The notes below the pieces were generated by a model. That model made no database searches. It had not been told where the DNA came from and saw nothing but the letters and a program-made list of their open reading frames with translations. 64,000 bases of DNA from Actinomadura rudentiformis (lineage in GTDB: Bacteria; Actinomycetota; Actinomycetes; Streptosporangiales; Streptosporangiaceae): positions 248,001-312,000 of the forward strand of contig NZ_WBMT01000004.1 in the NCBI RefSeq assembly GCF_008923185.1, read 5' to 3'. The translations under genes and the position numbers were made by a program. Each line of letters begins with the position of its first letter. Position 1 is the first letter of the stretch. This document shows positions 44,409-53,379 of the stretch, in pieces.

Positions 44409-45074
44409 TCACCCCTCCTGGCTCGTGCCAAGGGCCACGACGCGCTTGGCCTCCTCGATCGCGAACTCGAATCCGGCATCCGGGTCGCGCAACAGCCGTT
44501 CCGTGGCGATCGCATGCGCACGCACGCGCGCGTCGGGATGGGTCATCGCAGCACGCAGAGTCGGCACAATCACCTCGCCGAGCGCGATCAGCGCCCGGCT
44601 GAGGCTCAGCTGCGTCTCACGCTCGCCGCGCCCGAGCTGCGTCGACAACACTGCGGCCAACTCGGGCTCTTCACCTTCGGGCACGAGCACGACCGCTGCC
44701 CGCCAAGCACTCCGCGCCACCTCATCGTCCGCGTCGGACAAAAGCGCCCGTGTGATCGCCGGCCACGCTCGCCGATCCCCGATCTTGGACAGGGTGTGCA
44801 ACGCCTGGCTTCGTGCCTGCGCACGCTGAGACCGGACCTCGTCGAGGAGCCTCGGTACCGTCATTGATGCCGGGTAGCGGGTGAGTGCCCACGTGAGCAT
44901 GTCGCGCACGTAGAAGTCGGGTTCGATCGCGCAACGTTCAACGAGCGTGTCGATGAGCCGCGGGTCAGGGGTCGTGCCGACCACCAGCGCCGCCCGCAGG
45001 CGCACTGACGAACGACCGTCCTCCAGCCCCTCAAGAGCTCGCGTCATGCCCAGGTCCTGTTCCGGCATGGTCAT
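44409..45074 (-). CDS. HEAT-repeat protein
   Basis: 221 aa made of HEAT repeats ('VRDMLTWALTRYPASMTVPR', 'ARSQALHTLSKIGDRRAWPA', 'DARVRAHAIATERLLRDPDA'). ATG 45074 follows AAGGAGG at 9-10 nt; an upstream in-frame extension crosses the operator and is rejected. It is first in an operon with the MerR-HEAT gene and may bind it or the same partner. Confidence 0.85.
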   Translation of the reverse strand: MTMPEQDLGMTRALEGLEDGRSSVRLRAALVVGTTPDPRLIDTLVERCAIEPDFYVRDMLTWALTRYPASMTVPRLLDEVRSQRAQARSQALHTLSKIGDRRAWPAITRALLSDADDEVARSAWRAAVVLVPEGEEPELAAVLSTQLGRGERETQLSLSRALIALGEVIVPTLRAAMTHPDARVRAHAIATERLLRDPDAGFEFAIEEAKRVVALGTSQEG

Positions 45075-45102
45075 CGGGGACCACCTCCTTGACCACAGCG
45101 AA

Positions 45103-45125
45103 GACCTTGTCACAGTGTCAAGGTC
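45103..45125 (-). promoter_or_regulatory. MerR-type dyad operator/promoter
   Basis: Arms GACCTTG (45103-45109) and CAAGGTC (45119-45125), with inner CAC/GTG pairing, form a 23-bp dyad ~29 bp before the HEAT gene start. Read on the minus strand, a TTGACC -35 overlaps its left edge, the classic long-spacer MerR promoter layout. Confidence 0.8.
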
Positions 45126-45811
45126 AAGCAGGATCACGCCGCGAGACACCAGGCGAAGCGCGAGGGCCGAAAACAGAAGGAACGTCCCGCATCACATTCG
45201 CTGAGCCAGGCACCGGTCACACGGCCGCTCGCATCACCTTCGCCGGGTCGTCATCAGATCGGCTGAGCCAGGACGGCCACGCCCCGGCCCAGTTCGCCGA
45301 TCATAGATTCGATACCATACAGAATTCTGCTATCTGTCGGACGATCCTTCCAAGGCACTGTTCGTGCTGCTCGTCCTCTCGATGTCATCTCAGGAGCGAT
45401 ACGTCGTCGCATCATGCTGATGCTGCGTCATGCTGAGCCCAGGGGAAGTCGGTCCATGCGGCGGTCAGTGGTGACAAATGAGCGCGGCAGCGATGCGGAT
45501 GAAAGCGTCCCTTGCGGCGACGCCTGGCTGGTTCCACCAGCGTCAACCGGCCCCACCTTCTGACGGGCACTGGCTCCACCCCGGTGAGACGGATTCCTGT
45601 TCGTAGGAGACCTGGCCCCACCCCCTGGAGTCCGGCGGAGCTGGCGAACGGGGCGGTGGGGCTGGGCACTGACCACGCTCACCATCGGGGACCTCGCCGG
45701 CGCGTATGGGCGCGGAATCCCTTGCTTGCTTTGTCTGGTCTAGCCCCCGAACAATCGCTAGATTTGATCGTGGATCATCATCTGCCCCGCGGCCTTCGGG
45801 GTGGTGTGCGT
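45126..45811. other. No gene; contains an inverted-repeat element
   Basis: No supported gene. GATCATAG at 45299 begins an element (to ~45335) with CAGAATTCTG as palindromic core. Its left part (TTCGATACCA-ACAGAA) recurs at 47064. The 3' part of this gap must contain the promoter of the PH-like gene. Confidence 0.5.
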
Positions 45812-46321
45812 ATGGCCTCAGAGGCGAACATGGCTGCTGACCCTTTCAGACGCGAGTACCGGGCAAACCTCGGAACGTTCGCCATGGCCTTCTTGATGGG
45901 TTTCTTCTTTCTGGTCGTGGCCATCGTCGTGTTGCGGGGAGAGAACAATGCCGCGGTCAAGATCCTCATGTCCGGACTGCTGGTCGGAATCATCGTCCTT
46001 TACCTGGGGACCAGCATGTGGACGCGAACCTGCGTGTCGCGAGACCGCATCGTGAAGCGCGGACTGTTCCGGACCATCGCGACACCATGGCAGGCAATCC
46101 AGGGCATCGAGATCAGGCGTGGAACCAGGCGCTCGTGGGTTGTGATCTACGACTATCAGGGCCGAGAGATCGACCTACCGCACCTGGACGCCAGCGAGAC
46201 CGACATCGAGAAGGAGGTCCGCGCCCTGCGTGAGATCTGGGAGAAGCGACGGGGCCCGCACTGGAAACCGATCTTCGATACCGCCAGGGCCGCTCGCCGA
46301 GACTGGCCGGGGGGATGGTGA
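45812..46321 (+). CDS. PH-domain-like membrane protein
   Basis: 169 aa. Two transmembrane helices ('FAMAFLMGFFFLVVAIVVLR' and 'ILMSGLLVGIIVLYLGTSMW') are followed by a bacterial-PH-like beta domain ('RDRIVKRGLFRTIATPWQAI', 'WVVIYDYQGREIDLPHLDA'). Integral membrane with a cytoplasmic C-terminus; role unknown. ATG 45812; ATG 45830 is an alternative. Confidence 0.78.
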   Translation: MASEANMAADPFRREYRANLGTFAMAFLMGFFFLVVAIVVLRGENNAAVKILMSGLLVGIIVLYLGTSMWTRTCVSRDRIVKRGLFRTIATPWQAIQGIEIRRGTRRSWVVIYDYQGREIDLPHLDASETDIEKEVRALREIWEKRRGPHWKPIFDTARAARRDWPGGW

Positions 46322-46543
46322 GACCGGGCATCCCGGCCTTTCCTCGCCGGCACCAACCTGCCGTCGTCGTCGGGTCGCAGGTCAGCCTTGAGCACCCGGA
46401 GCCAGAAGAGGACATACGACGATGACGGGGGTGAGCGGTAGCCGTCCTCAGCGACGAGATGGGGCCAGGTCGCACTGGTGACCATGAGAGCTGAGAACAA
46501 CAAGTGGGGCCGGAAGTCGCTGGAGATGGAGCCACTTCCCGTC

Positions 46544-47039
46544 CGTATAACCAGACTGTGTAATCGTGCGTTATCTGGTAGAGCTCCCCATCACGGATCA
46601 GGTAGCCCCGGCAGCGACCGACGTAACCAAGGGCGAGCTCAGGCCCTGACCAGCGGATTGCCGTGACCCATACCCTCGCGTCGGTGTATCGCCGGTCGTG
46701 CCGCTTGAGCCGCCCCAGTCGTTCATGTGCCTGAACTATTGCCCACTCCACGCTCTCCAGGAACGGCGATTGCCAGCTCGGCCCGTCCTCGTTCAGAACC
46801 TCCTCGGACGGCTGGACATCGAGGCGGGCCATTGTCTCAACGACTTCTGCCGCAGCAATGTCACCGCCGCGGCCGTGTCCGGTAGCGATGACCTGTAGCC
46901 ATCGTCCCGCGTAGACGGCGTCCAGGTTGACCTGGGACGCGGGTCTGATCTGTGAGCCGACGGCAACGCTGATGCCCATGCCCTTTGACGCTACAAGCCC
47001 CGATCGGGCGCCAAGGCTGATGTTGCCGGGAACGGCCAC
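46544..47039 (-). pseudogene. PP2C-like phosphatase, decayed
   Basis: 'GSQIRPASQVNLDAVYAGRW', 'GHGRGGDIAAAEVVETMARL' and 'LALGYVGRCRGYLIRDGELY' match the PP2C core, but ADGMGG is replaced by ATGHGRGG, losing the metal-binding Asp. Similarity stops near 46544; the C-terminal half is absent or in other frames (46156-46503). Start ATG 47039, or 46979 with AAAGGG upstream. Confidence 0.6.
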
Positions 47040-47067
47040 GCCGATCGAGATTGTCGATCATACGTTC

Positions 47068-47101
47068 GATACCAGACAGAACGGTGATTCTGTCTGGTAT
47101 C
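47068..47101. repeat. Perfect 14-bp inverted repeat
   Basis: GATACCAGACAGAA (47068-47081) pairs with TTCTGTCTGGTATC (47088-47101), loop CGGTGA, ~30 bp upstream of the PP2C remnant start. A/T-richer than surroundings, so more likely an operator than a terminator. A diverged copy lies at 45299-45335. Confidence 0.75.
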
Positions 47102-47326
47102 TGAGGTGAGTCTTCGAGTCGGCTCCCTTCCTGGGCGGCTCCATCGTCCGCGCTCAGCCCTGGCCCCTGGTGTTCGAGTGCCGGTACGCCGCGTGGTGGC
47201 CAGCAGCTGCCGTCCCGAGGCTTAGCCGCCCGCGAGAGGCTCATCACGATGTCCAGTCGGCCCTGCCTGTACCGGGGCGGCGGGACCTCGTCATGTCCCG
47301 TCACCCCGCAAATCTGTGCGGGTGCG

Positions 47327-47378
47327 GCTCTGTGTGGGTCCGGGCTCTGTGCGGCCGGTCCGGCTCTGTGCGGCCGTG
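47327..47378. repeat. Short tandem repeat after the ABC permease gene
   Basis: GCTCTGTG recurs at 47327, 47344 and 47363 within a diverged 17-19-bp unit (GGTCCGGGCTCTGTGCGGCC). The rest of 47040-47433 holds no gene. Confidence 0.7.
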
Positions 47379-47433
47379 GTGATCCGCGGGTCGCGACGGG
47401 TGAGGCGATATCCGCTCTCCCTCGGGGTGTCGG

Positions 47434-48192
47434 TCACGGATCGTGGGTGTGGAATCGGAGGGCGCCCAGGGTTGTGGCGGCGGCGGCGTATGCGGTGAGG
47501 ACGGTGAGGCCAGTTGATGGGCTGATGAGCTGGGCCTCGAGATTCTTGGTGGTCTGTAGGGCAAGTCCGGCGGTCGTCGGTGCGTACTTCTCGAGCAGGT
47601 GTCCGTTGGGGAGGAGGCGGGCGAGGATGGGTAGCAGGAAGAGCAGCCCGAGCACGGTTGTCACCGCGGCGGCGATGTTGCGGAGGAGGGCGCCGATCCC
47701 CAGGCTGACCAGGGTGATGAGCGCGAGGTAGAGGACGGTGGCGAGGGCGGCCCGCCAGGTCGTCGCGTCGGCGGGCGGCACGGGCAGTCCCGAGCCGGGC
47801 AGAAGCGCGCGGGCGATGATCAGGCAACCCGCCACGCTCAGCAGGCCTGCGGCCAGGGCGACGGCGGTCACGGTGACCGCCTTGGTGGTGAGGACGCGCA
47901 GTCGGCGGGGGACGGCGGTCAGTGTCGGTCCGATCAGGCCGGTGCCGTATTCCCCGGTGACGGTGAGAGCAGCCGCCACGACGACCGGGACTTGGCCTAG
48001 TTGGACGCCAGAGAGTGTGAGCCTGACGGTGTCGCAGGTTTCGGCGGTCGGGCAGACAGTCGTACCCGGCTCCGCTGTCGCGGCGACCACGGCGCTCGCC
48101 GCCAGCGTCAACGCCACGGCCAGCCAGGGGGCGAGGGCCGTGCTCGGTACAGTGCGCCATTTGGTCCACTCGGCGCGGAGTGCGCGTCTCAT
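47434..48192 (-). CDS. ABC transporter permease
   Basis: 252-aa ABC-2-type membrane protein with six predicted helices, starting 'MRRALRAEWTKWRTVPST'; 'TGEYGTGLIGPTLTAVPRR' is the conserved loop of this export family. Last gene of a three-gene exporter operon; its ATG overlaps the preceding stop (ATGA). Confidence 0.88.
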   Translation of the reverse strand: MRRALRAEWTKWRTVPSTALAPWLAVALTLAASAVVAATAEPGTTVCPTAETCDTVRLTLSGVQLGQVPVVVAAALTVTGEYGTGLIGPTLTAVPRRLRVLTTKAVTVTAVALAAGLLSVAGCLIIARALLPGSGLPVPPADATTWRAALATVLYLALITLVSLGIGALLRNIAAAVTTVLGLLFLLPILARLLPNGHLLEKYAPTTAGLALQTTKNLEAQLISPSTGLTVLTAYAAAATTLGALRFHTHDP

Positions 48193-49565
48193 GGGTCCCT
48201 CCTGCGCATGAGCACGCAGCCTCCTGCAAACGCGAACGCCGCGTACGCGCAGAGAAGCGTGAAGCCGGTCCAGGTACGTCCGGCCCACGGCAGCAGGAAC
48301 GCGTCGTCGGTTTCCTTGATCTGCTGGATCGAGAGCCCCGCCAGGGGCCCGAGGCGCTGCGGCCATGGGCCGCCGGCCATGGGTGTCACCAGAACCGGTG
48401 CCATGGCGAGAACGATGGTCGTGGTCACGGCGGCAGCGGTGTGTCGAAGGATCGCCCCGACGCCGAGGGCGAGCACCGCGCCGAGCGTCAGGAACGCGGC
48501 CGTGCCGACGAGGACTCGCAGCACCGTGGGATCCGCGAGCGATGGATCCGGGTAGGTCGGAGGGCGGAAGCCCTGGAGGCGCAGGAGCGGCTGCGTGATC
48601 AGAAAAGCGGCCAGGCCGGCGACCAGCGTGGTGGTGAAGACGGTCGCCGCGAGCACGACCGCTTTGGCGGCGAGCACCTGGACACGTCCTGGTCGTGCGG
48701 CGAAGGTCGTCCGGATGAGCCCATGCTCGTACTCGGCGGTGACGAACGCCGAGCCCAGGGCCAGCAGGGGAAGCAGGCCCGCGATGCTGCCCGCCACTGC
48801 CGCGATGACCCTGCTGCCGTCGTCGGCTTGGCCGATGATGTCCCCGGCTGGGGTGGTCACGGTGACGGCGGTGGGCTCGATACCGAGCGGTGGTGGCGGT
48901 TCCGGTGATCCCGCTCCCCCTATGTCATCGGTACGCCATGGCGGTCCAGGGGCGGTGACGCTGACGTTGTCGAAGACGGCTGTGCCGGGGCGGGTCCGCA
49001 TGAGAACCGGCCGCATTGGTACGGCGCGCTCCGCCCCCGGTGAGGTTGCGAAAAGCCCCATCTCCACGGTTGAGGGCAGTCCGGTCATGGTGACCGTCCC
49101 GACGGGACGCCAGACGCTTCCGTCGGTGGACGTGTAACCAGTGATGACCGTGCCGGCGCGGGTGAGCTTGAGCCAGTGCGGGGCCTTGTGGTCGCTACCG
49201 GCGATGTCGGTGGTGAAGCGGGCCTGGAGCCTGATCCCGTGGCCGCGGGTGACTGCCAGCACGGCGTACGGGGCTCCGGCGGTGGCGCTCTCCTTGATCA
49301 TGACACCCGCCATGGCCCAGGGATGGTCGGCGCGCTGCCCGGCCACCCGGGCCACGATGGAGCCGTCGCCGGTGAGCGGCCGGTGCGTGAATCGGAACCG
49401 GTCCACGTACGGGGCCTGGTCGTACGTCCCCGGGCTGCCCGACGAGATCAGAACGGCGAACAGCACCATCAGCCCCGCGGCACCGAGCAACGTCCCGAGA
49501 TAGACCGGCACCGACCGGAACTTGGTCCACTCGGCACGCATGACGTCGGGGAAACCGTCCATCAT
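48189..49565 (-). CDS. ABC transporter permease with large extracellular domain
   Basis: 458 aa. TM1 ('LGTLLGAAGLMVLFAVLISS') is followed by a ~180-residue extracytoplasmic domain with jelly-roll/DUF1349-like features ('VARVAGQRADHPWAMAGVMI', 'GTVITGYTSTDGSVWRPVGT'), then five to six helices with the family loop 'TAEYEHGLIRTTFAARPGR'. The external domain may bind the substrate or cell wall. ATG overlaps the ATPase stop (ATGA). Confidence 0.85.
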   Translation of the reverse strand: MMDGFPDVMRAEWTKFRSVPVYLGTLLGAAGLMVLFAVLISSGSPGTYDQAPYVDRFRFTHRPLTGDGSIVARVAGQRADHPWAMAGVMIKESATAGAPYAVLAVTRGHGIRLQARFTTDIAGSDHKAPHWLKLTRAGTVITGYTSTDGSVWRPVGTVTMTGLPSTVEMGLFATSPGAERAVPMRPVLMRTRPGTAVFDNVSVTAPGPPWRTDDIGGAGSPEPPPPLGIEPTAVTVTTPAGDIIGQADDGSRVIAAVAGSIAGLLPLLALGSAFVTAEYEHGLIRTTFAARPGRVQVLAAKAVVLAATVFTTTLVAGLAAFLITQPLLRLQGFRPPTYPDPSLADPTVLRVLVGTAAFLTLGAVLALGVGAILRHTAAAVTTTIVLAMAPVLVTPMAGGPWPQRLGPLAGLSIQQIKETDDAFLLPWAGRTWTGFTLLCAYAAFAFAGGCVLMRRRDP

Positions 49566-50431
49566 GTGCCGTCCTCCGTCGCCGTGTACTCGGTGGCGTC
49601 ACGAGTGAGCCGCAGGTATGCCTCCTCGAGCGAGATCTGCTCCAGGCCGTGCCGTTCGCCGGACGCTTGGGTCTGGGCGCCGGGTGCCTGCGCTCGTTCG
49701 CCGGACGCCTGGGCCCGGCCGCCGGACGCCTGGGCCCGGCCGCCGGACGCCTGGGCCCGCAGATCGCGGACGCTGGTGTCGGCGAGCAGGCGGCCGCGGC
49801 CGATCACGATGAGGTGGTCGGCGGTATCTTCCAGCTCGCTCATCAGGTGGCTTGACACCAGCACGGCGCGGCCTTGGGCGGCCAGCCCGCGCAGCAGTCC
49901 GCAGATCCACCGGATGCCCTCCGGGTCGAGACCGTTCACCGGCTCGTCGAACATCAGCACCGGCGCGTCCCCGAGCAGGGCGGCGGCGATGCCCAGGCGC
50001 TGCTTCATCCCGAGCGAGAAGGCGCCCGCCCGTCGCCGTGCCACCGTGGCCAGCCCTACCTGATCGAGAACCTCGTCCACCCGCCGCGCCGGGATGCCGT
50101 TGCTGTGCGCCATCCACAGCAGGTGGTCGCAGGCGCGGCGGGCGGGGTGGAGGGCGTTCGCGTCCAGCAGCGCGCCCACGTGCCGCAGAGGTGTGCGCAG
50201 GCCGCGGTAGGGGCGGCCACCGACGAGCGCGCGTCCCTCGTCCGGCGTGTCCAGGCCGAGGATCATCCGCATCGTCGTTGACTTGCCCGCGCCGTTGGGC
50301 CCGACGAACCCGGTCACCCGGCCTGGGACGACGGTGAAGGTCAGATCGTTGACAGCGAGCGTTCGTCCATAGTGTTTGCGCAGGCCATGGGTCTCGATGG
50401 TGGCCGCGGTGGGGCGTTCGATCAGGTTCAC
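49562..50431 (-). CDS. ABC transporter ATPase with repeat-expanded linker
   Basis: 289 aa: Walker A 'VGPNGAGKSTTMRMILGL', signature 'FSLGMKQRLGIAAALLG', Walker B 'VLMFDEPVNGLDP', switch 'LVSSHLMSE'. Drug-export/bacitracin type. The C-terminal region carries five AQASGxR-like heptads from a 21-nt repeat before the conserved end 'LEEAYLRLTRDATEY'. GTG 50431. Divergent from the two-component genes across 100 bp. Confidence 0.92.
   Translation of the reverse strand: MNLIERPTAATIETHGLRKHYGRTLAVNDLTFTVVPGRVTGFVGPNGAGKSTTMRMILGLDTPDEGRALVGGRPYRGLRTPLRHVGALLDANALHPARRACDHLLWMAHSNGIPARRVDEVLDQVGLATVARRRAGAFSLGMKQRLGIAAALLGDAPVLMFDEPVNGLDPEGIRWICGLLRGLAAQGRAVLVSSHLMSELEDTADHLIVIGRGRLLADTSVRDLRAQASGGRAQASGGRAQASGERAQAPGAQTQASGERHGLEQISLEEAYLRLTRDATEYTATEDGT
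49701..49761. repeat. 21-nt tandem repeat in the ABC ATPase gene
   Basis: CCGGACGCCTGGGCCCGGC-type units start at 49701, 49722 and 49743, with two more diverged units back to ~49650. On the coding strand each is A-Q-A-S-G-G-R. Confidence 0.85.
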
Positions 50432-50531
50432 GGTGCCATCCAAGCCGCACCTTCCGCCCGGCACAGGAGGCCGCGCACCCATCGTGAAGGGAGGGCTGGC
50501 CCCCATGCCACCACCGGTCTGACTTCCTAGG

Positions 50532-51809
50532 ATGATGGCCATGACGGCGTCCGGCTCCGGCGAGGTCACGGCGGTCACCGTGGCCGAGAGGATCCGTCGC
50601 CGCCCGCTGCGTTTCCTGGTGTCCTCCTGGCCGCTGCGGACGCTGGCGTACGTGGTCTCCGGCGTGGTGAGCGGCTTGGCCACGCTGGTCTGGCTGCCGG
50701 TCGCGATGCTGCTAGGCGCATTCGCCCTGACTCCGCTGCTCATCGCGCCGCTGGTGACGGTCGAACGGCAACGCGTGCGGCTGCTGGGCGGCCCGGCGCT
50801 GCCCGATCCCCACCGCACGCCGGACCGCTCCGGTCTGTCCGCCCGGCTGCGCGCGCGATACGCCGAGGCCATCACCTGGCGAGAGCTCGCCTACACGGTG
50901 CTGAACGGTACCGTCCTGCTGCTGGTCGACTTGGCCGCGCTGGTCGTGGGCCTTGCCCCGGCCTTGCTGTTTCTCAGCGGAGCGGTGAGCTTTGTGGAAT
51001 CCGGCCCGGGGACGGCCACAGCGGGCTCTCCCGACCACGTCTCCGGCACGGCGTTCATCGGCGTAGGCGCGGCGCTCGCCGTCGTCGCGGCCGCGATCCT
51101 CCTTGCCTGCACGACCGCTGCCGCGGCGGTGGCCCGCGCCGAACTCGCCCGCCTCCTGCTGTCGGCCGAGGACGAGACGCGCATCCGCACCCTGACCATG
51201 TCGCGGGCCAGGCTGATCGACGCCTTCGAGGTGGAGCGGCGGCGCATCGAGCGCGATCTGCACGACGGCGCGCAGCAGCGCCTGCTGCGCCTCGGCATGA
51301 CCCTGGTCACCGCGCAGCTGGAGCTGGACAAAGATCCAGAGGCCGCCCGCTCCCTCATCGCCACCGCCGCTGACGAGGCGAAGGCGACCCTTACCGAGCT
51401 GCGGGAACTCGTGCGCGGCATCCACCCCAGGGTGCTCACCGACCTGGGGCTGCCGCCCGCCGTCGCCGAACTGGCCGTCCGGTCACCGCTCCCGGTGACC
51501 GTCGCCCTGGAGGTGCCCCAGCGTCTGCCCGCTCCGGTGGAGTCGGCGGCGTACTTCGTCGTCGCTGAGGCACTGACCAACGCGGCCAAGCATGCCCACG
51601 CCGAACGCGTCGAGGTGACAGGCGCGGTCACCGGCGGAACGCTGTACGTGGAGATCCACGACGACGGCGTCGGCGGCGCCGATCCCACTCGGGGCAGCGG
51701 GCTGAGCGGACTCGCCGACCGGGTCGACGCGCTCGACGGGACCCTGGTGTTGGCCAGCCCGCCCGGCGGGCCCACGGTGGTGCGGCTGGAGGTGCCGTGC
51801 TCCGCATAG
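50532..51809 (+). CDS. Two-component sensor histidine kinase (NarL-partner type)
   Basis: 425 aa. Two N-terminal membrane pairs (about residues 35-75 and 120-205) are followed by HisKA_3 ('EVERRRIERDLHDGAQQRLL', phospho-His in DLHDG) and an HATPase_c domain ('EALTNAAKHAHAERVEV', 'DDGVGGADPTRGSGLSGL'). Membrane sensor controlling the LuxR-type regulator that overlaps its end by 13 nt, and probably the divergent ABC exporter. Confidence 0.92.
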   Translation: MMAMTASGSGEVTAVTVAERIRRRPLRFLVSSWPLRTLAYVVSGVVSGLATLVWLPVAMLLGAFALTPLLIAPLVTVERQRVRLLGGPALPDPHRTPDRSGLSARLRARYAEAITWRELAYTVLNGTVLLLVDLAALVVGLAPALLFLSGAVSFVESGPGTATAGSPDHVSGTAFIGVGAALAVVAAAILLACTTAAAAVARAELARLLLSAEDETRIRTLTMSRARLIDAFEVERRRIERDLHDGAQQRLLRLGMTLVTAQLELDKDPEAARSLIATAADEAKATLTELRELVRGIHPRVLTDLGLPPAVAELAVRSPLPVTVALEVPQRLPAPVESAAYFVVAEALTNAAKHAHAERVEVTGAVTGGTLYVEIHDDGVGGADPTRGSGLSGLADRVDALDGTLVLASPPGGPTVVRLEVPCSA

Positions 51810-52444
51810 CCCTGGCCGACGACGCCGTTCTCCTGCGCGAGGGCCTGGTCGCCCTGCTGGTCCGTTTCGGCCACCAGGTCGTCGCCTCCGTGGGTGACAC
51901 CGACGCGCTGATGAACGCCGTCGCCCTGCACGAGCCGGACGTCGTCGTCACCGACGTGCGCATGCCGCCGGACTTCACCGACGAGGGACTGCGTGCCGCC
52001 GTCGCGCTGCGTGCCGAGCGTCCGCGCCTGCCGGTGTTGGTCCTCAGCCAGTACGTGGCGACTGCGTACGCCGCCACGCTGCTGGAGTCCACCCGCTCCG
52101 GCGGCGTCGGATACCTGCTGAAGGACCGGATTCTGGAGGTGCGCGACTTCGTCGAGGGCGTCGAACGGGTCGCCTTCGGCGGCTGCGTCGTCGACCCGGA
52201 GGTCGTCCGGCACCTGATCGCCCGCCGTGACGACCCCCTGGCCCGCCTGACCCCTCGCGAACGCGAGGTCCTCGCGCTGATGGCCGAAGGCCGCTCGAAC
52301 ACCGCCATCACCCGACAGCTGATGGTCAGCGAGAAGGTGATCGGTAAGCACATCAGCTCGATCTTCACCAAGCTCGACCTGCCGCCCGACACCACCGACG
52401 ACCACCGCCGCGTCCGCGCGGTGCTGACCTACCTCCGCGCCTGA
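51797..52444 (+). CDS. NarL/LuxR-type response regulator
   Basis: 215 aa: receiver domain with acidic pocket 'ALADDAVLLREGL', phospho-acceptor Asp in 'VVVTDVRMPP', and Lys in 'GYLLKDRILEV'; C-terminal LuxR HTH 'LTPREREVLALMAEGRSNTA'. GTG 51797 lies inside the kinase gene end. Probable activator of the exporter at 50431. Confidence 0.92.
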   Translation: MLRIALADDAVLLREGLVALLVRFGHQVVASVGDTDALMNAVALHEPDVVVTDVRMPPDFTDEGLRAAVALRAERPRLPVLVLSQYVATAYAATLLESTRSGGVGYLLKDRILEVRDFVEGVERVAFGGCVVDPEVVRHLIARRDDPLARLTPREREVLALMAEGRSNTAITRQLMVSEKVIGKHISSIFTKLDLPPDTTDDHRRVRAVLTYLRA

Positions 52445-52778
52445 CCGATCGAGCCTCCGCGCCTCACCGATCGAGCGGATGTCCGGTCGTGGGCTCGGAG
52501 AAGCCGGCGCCGTGCGGATCGGCGCCGCTGATGTCGTTGTCAGGGCGCGGCCACCGGCCGCCCGGCGCCCATGACGGTGGCCATCCATCGGCTGACCTGG
52601 GCCGCGCCCCCGCGCCCCCGCGCAGCCGGTCGGGGCCGCCGGGTGGCGGGACGCCACACCCTCCCCCGCCGCCTCCCCCGTAGCGCCCACCACACCGCTA
52701 GCCAGCGCTGATCTCCACCGTGATAGGCATGTCGGGCCGCCTTCGCGCCGCTGGGCGGTACCGCGGGGAATCCTTTCT

Positions 52779-52984
52779 GTCTACGTCTACGTCTACGTCT
52801 ACGCCCAGCCCACGCGCCAGCACGCGTTGGGCCGGGACGAAGACGTAGATAAGGCTGGAGGGTGGGCCGGTGTTCGGGGCGCCACCAGCGTGTCGCTTGT
52901 TGGTGGTCGCGGGCGGCAGGCCGCGCGCGGGTGATGTGGCCGCGCCAGGTGATGTGGCCGCGCCGGGTGATGTGGCTGCGCGGC
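52779..52984. repeat. GTCTAC hexamer array and an 18-bp tandem repeat
   Basis: GTCTAC is repeated four times at 52779-52802; GTGATGTGGCCGCGCC[A/G]G is repeated three times at 52931, 52949 and 52967. 52445-52999 contains no supported gene. Confidence 0.88.
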
Positions 52985-52999
52985 CCGGCCGGGAGAAGG

Positions 53000-53185
53000 T
53001 TATGGCTCCTTGCGGTTCCGGCGGCGGTCACGCCAGGCGAAGAAGGCCTGGGAGATCCTGATCACGAGGGAGTGGTCTCCGCCACCGTGGAGTGATTGGG
53101 TGCCGATGAAGTCCGCGTTCGCGTTGTGACGCCGTTCAAACTCGGCGTTGGACTGACCGGGAAGACGCTTCTGTGGTGCGGTCAT
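53000..53185 (-). CDS. Hypothetical small basic protein (61 aa)
   Basis: 'MTAPQKRLPGQSNAEFERRH', then 'SLVIRISQAFFAWRDRRRNR'. ATG 53185 preceded by GGGGGA at good spacing. Amphipathic basic C-terminus could contact membrane or nucleic acid. Unrecognised. Confidence 0.6.
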   Translation of the reverse strand: MTAPQKRLPGQSNAEFERRHNANADFIGTQSLHGGGDHSLVIRISQAFFAWRDRRRNRKEP

Positions 53186-53379
53186 CGGTCCCCCATCGGG
53201 TTGTCGCGGATCTTGCTCGTCCGGGACGGTTGTGATCTTCGTTCTGCTTCGACGGCTTATTGAGGCTGCCGGTTTCCCCGGCAGGCGGCGAGGCGGCGCA
53301 CTCGTGATGAGCGTCCCGCAGTCGTGCGGTGGGGAGATCGATCACTTCGGTAGCGCGGGCCTTGCGGCCGTCACCTCGA

